Shown here: piece after piece, positions 62,630-64,000 of the stretch
How positions within the stretch are numbered: position 1 is the first letter of the stretch
Layout of the letters: every line of letters begins with the position of its first letter
Assembly (NCBI GenBank): GCA_950295325.1
Contig: OX485807.1
Span: forward strand, 186,501-250,500
Direction: 5' to 3'
Source of the DNA: Polytrichum commune
Taxonomy: Eukaryota > Streptophyta > Polytrichopsida > Polytrichales > Polytrichaceae
DNA length: 64,000 bases
Notes under the pieces: generated by a model
The model's input: only the letters and a program-made list of their open reading frames with translations
Told to the model about the DNA's origin: nothing
Databases searched by the model: none
Program-made: the position numbers and the translations under genes

Positions 62630-64000
62630 TATATTCCTATTATGCTTCGTGTGGCAAATGTTAAAATCGTTACATAATATCTCAAGATTTGACAGTAATT
62701 TGCTTGCTCCAATATAATTTGCTGCTGGTTGACAGTACTGTGAACTTTAAAAGTAATGGCTTGAAAAGCTTCACCTCAATTTCCAGTAAGATGTCACAAA
62801 CTGCTGAGAAAGTTCCATACCTCTCTACTAGGGGTAGTTCCTTAAAATCTTTTGAAGAACCAGTTTGTCTTAGTTGAATAGAGTTGACTTGATTGAAAGT
62901 AAAAAATTTACACTTTAAAATGTGTAAGGTGTTGCAAGTTCAAGGGATAGCATTCTGAACTATGAACTTAACATGGAATGATGACAAGAAATGACATTGA
63001 GTGACAACTGAAGTGTAAATGTCCTTCTAAGTGTGCAAGGCACAGACAGTAATTGTACTGAGCTTTCTGAAACTTGGAGATTCATTTAGCGTCTCAGAAT
63101 CTCAATACTCTTGAGTTCTTATTGGTCAAATTAACAGTTGCACATCAAGCATCCACAACCTTTTAAAAGATGGTCTGCTTATAAACAATGATCCTTTAAG
63201 ATTAACATGCCATTCTAGTTGGAGATGTAGACACAGCAGCTGAACATTCATACCGCTTTGCTGCAAAGGCAAGGATTCTCTGCCGTGATCGGCCTTCCTC
63301 ATCTCCTACAGCAATATTGTACAGGATGTCCCCTACTATGTTTGTGCCACTTGTGGATAATCGGTGACTCAAAACCTCACTGCTGCAACAGAAACATTGT
63401 TGATGGTACATAAAATGCAGAATTCAAGTTCAAGCTTTTCTAGACACAAAATTGAAAACCTACAAAGTTGGACATAGACTTATAAAAGATCAAGCATGTG
63501 ATCCTAGCTGATGTGAGGACAATATCAAATTGTCTTCACCGTCCAGACGAAAACCCTTCGACAAGTACATTTAAGACACAAAGATAGGAATCTCAAAGAA
63601 AGGAAAAACTTCTCCAAATGACCTCAGAAACAAATCATTTAACTCTATTTAAAGAACTCGTATTTCAGGAATTCAATTCTGTGCAACTATATTCAGCAAC
63701 TCAAGATATGTATTATGTCACTTTAGGATATAATACATATGATGCATCCATAATATCTTCTTAATGAGTATCAGACTAACCACTCAAGTCTCCAGTGCAC
63801 CTATGCTAAAATGGAGAAAAATAAAGAACCAAAACAAAATAACCAACTGCGTTGGTATTAAATTCTGGAACATATACTTACCCATCAGAAGTGGCTGCAG
63901 GTGGTCTTCCAATTCTCAGGGATGCGGCATCCCCATTGACTTGCGGTCTCTTTGAAGTGCTCCCCATATGCATAGGCACACTTTGTGCATTGTGATCTGA
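58216..64000 (-). CDS. TPR protein with PH-like C-terminal domain, 5' end outside the window
   Basis: Exons in transcription order: 64000(partial)-63882, 63382-63254, 62386-62317, 62116-62003, 61784-61701, 61490-61440, 61170-61141, 60963-60901, 60636-60571, 60159-60031, 59502-59467, 59340-59221, 58851-58636, 58329-58216. All are GT-AG with consistent phases, giving about 447 codons here. TPR-type helices carry [28 protein letters not shown] and V-Y-N-L-G-T-V-L, followed by A-A-H-A-L-K-P. The C-terminal part ([19 protein letters not shown], then [14 protein letters not shown]) has the strand pattern and closing Trp helix of a PH domain. I recognise this as a conserved plant TPR protein family of uncharacterised function and do not assign a symbol. 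A 30-bp microexon (61141-61170) is notable. TPRs suggest protein-binding and the PH-like domain possible membrane association; both are inference. Confidence 0.9.
59707..59927. mobile_element. MITE copy 2 with palindromic CACTAAAT termini, inside a TPR-gene intron
   Basis: The left end TACACTAAATTTGATATTTA and right end GACACTAAATATCATATTTA match the element at 54093-54467. This 221-bp copy lies in the intron between 59502 and 60031 of the TPR gene and does not touch the splice sites. Interior sequence differs from copy 1, as expected for related non-autonomous elements. Confidence 0.8.
62592..62630. repeat. (GATA)n microsatellite
   Basis: About nine tandem GATA units ending in TATATAT, in an intron of the TPR gene. 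Confidence 0.95.

Noticed and set aside
62592-62630. GATA repeat as a CRISPR-like array or regulatory cluster
   Set aside because: It is a plain tetranucleotide microsatellite within an intron.

Overview
The window looks like nuclear DNA of a land plant. It has spliced genes with GT-AG introns of roughly 60-1450 bp, plant-type AAA ATPase and TPR proteins, decayed Ty1/copia and PIF/Harbinger transposons, an ankyrin-PGG relic and long AT-rich intergenic stretches. An apparently intact cAMP-dependent protein kinase regulatory subunit (PKA-R) gene argues against a flowering plant. It points to a lineage with flagellate sperm, such as a bryophyte or another non-seed plant. The lineage is an inference; no species is claimed.

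Layout. 1-5.4 kb: retrotransposon debris, with a plus-strand copia RNase H remnant beside a minus-strand copia gag/protease/integrase remnant. 6.2-7.4 kb: a decayed ankyrin-PGG gene. 7.4-12.9 kb: empty AT-rich DNA. 12.97-24.67 kb, minus: a 23-exon AAA ATPase of 959 aa with an N-terminal membrane segment. 24.7-26.1 kb: its 5' flank with microsatellites, then a degenerate satellite. 29.16-30.09 kb: a terminal-inverted-repeat element. 36.86-42.26 kb, plus: the PKA-R gene in 8 proposed exons. 44.00-47.89 kb: a complete PIF/Harbinger transposon with TAA target duplications, a spliced SANT/Myb-like gene and an intact transposase. 50.5-51.6 kb: two foldback elements, one built of five 43-bp hairpin modules. 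54.1 and 59.7 kb: two copies of one small MITE family. 55.08-56.82 kb, plus: a seven-exon gene for a 238-aa RecA-fold ATPase resembling SWSAP1, reconstructed by splicing. 58.2-64.0 kb, minus: a TPR protein with a PH-like C-terminus, running off the right edge.

The host genes do not form a cluster or pathway. The SWSAP1-like and TPR genes converge with about 1.4 kb between their stop codons. The most unusual items are the PKA-R gene and the SWSAP1-like gene, both of which are invisible to single-frame ORF reading. I built the exon models by hand from reading frame, phase and GT-AG sites; transcripts would settle the few uncertain junctions.
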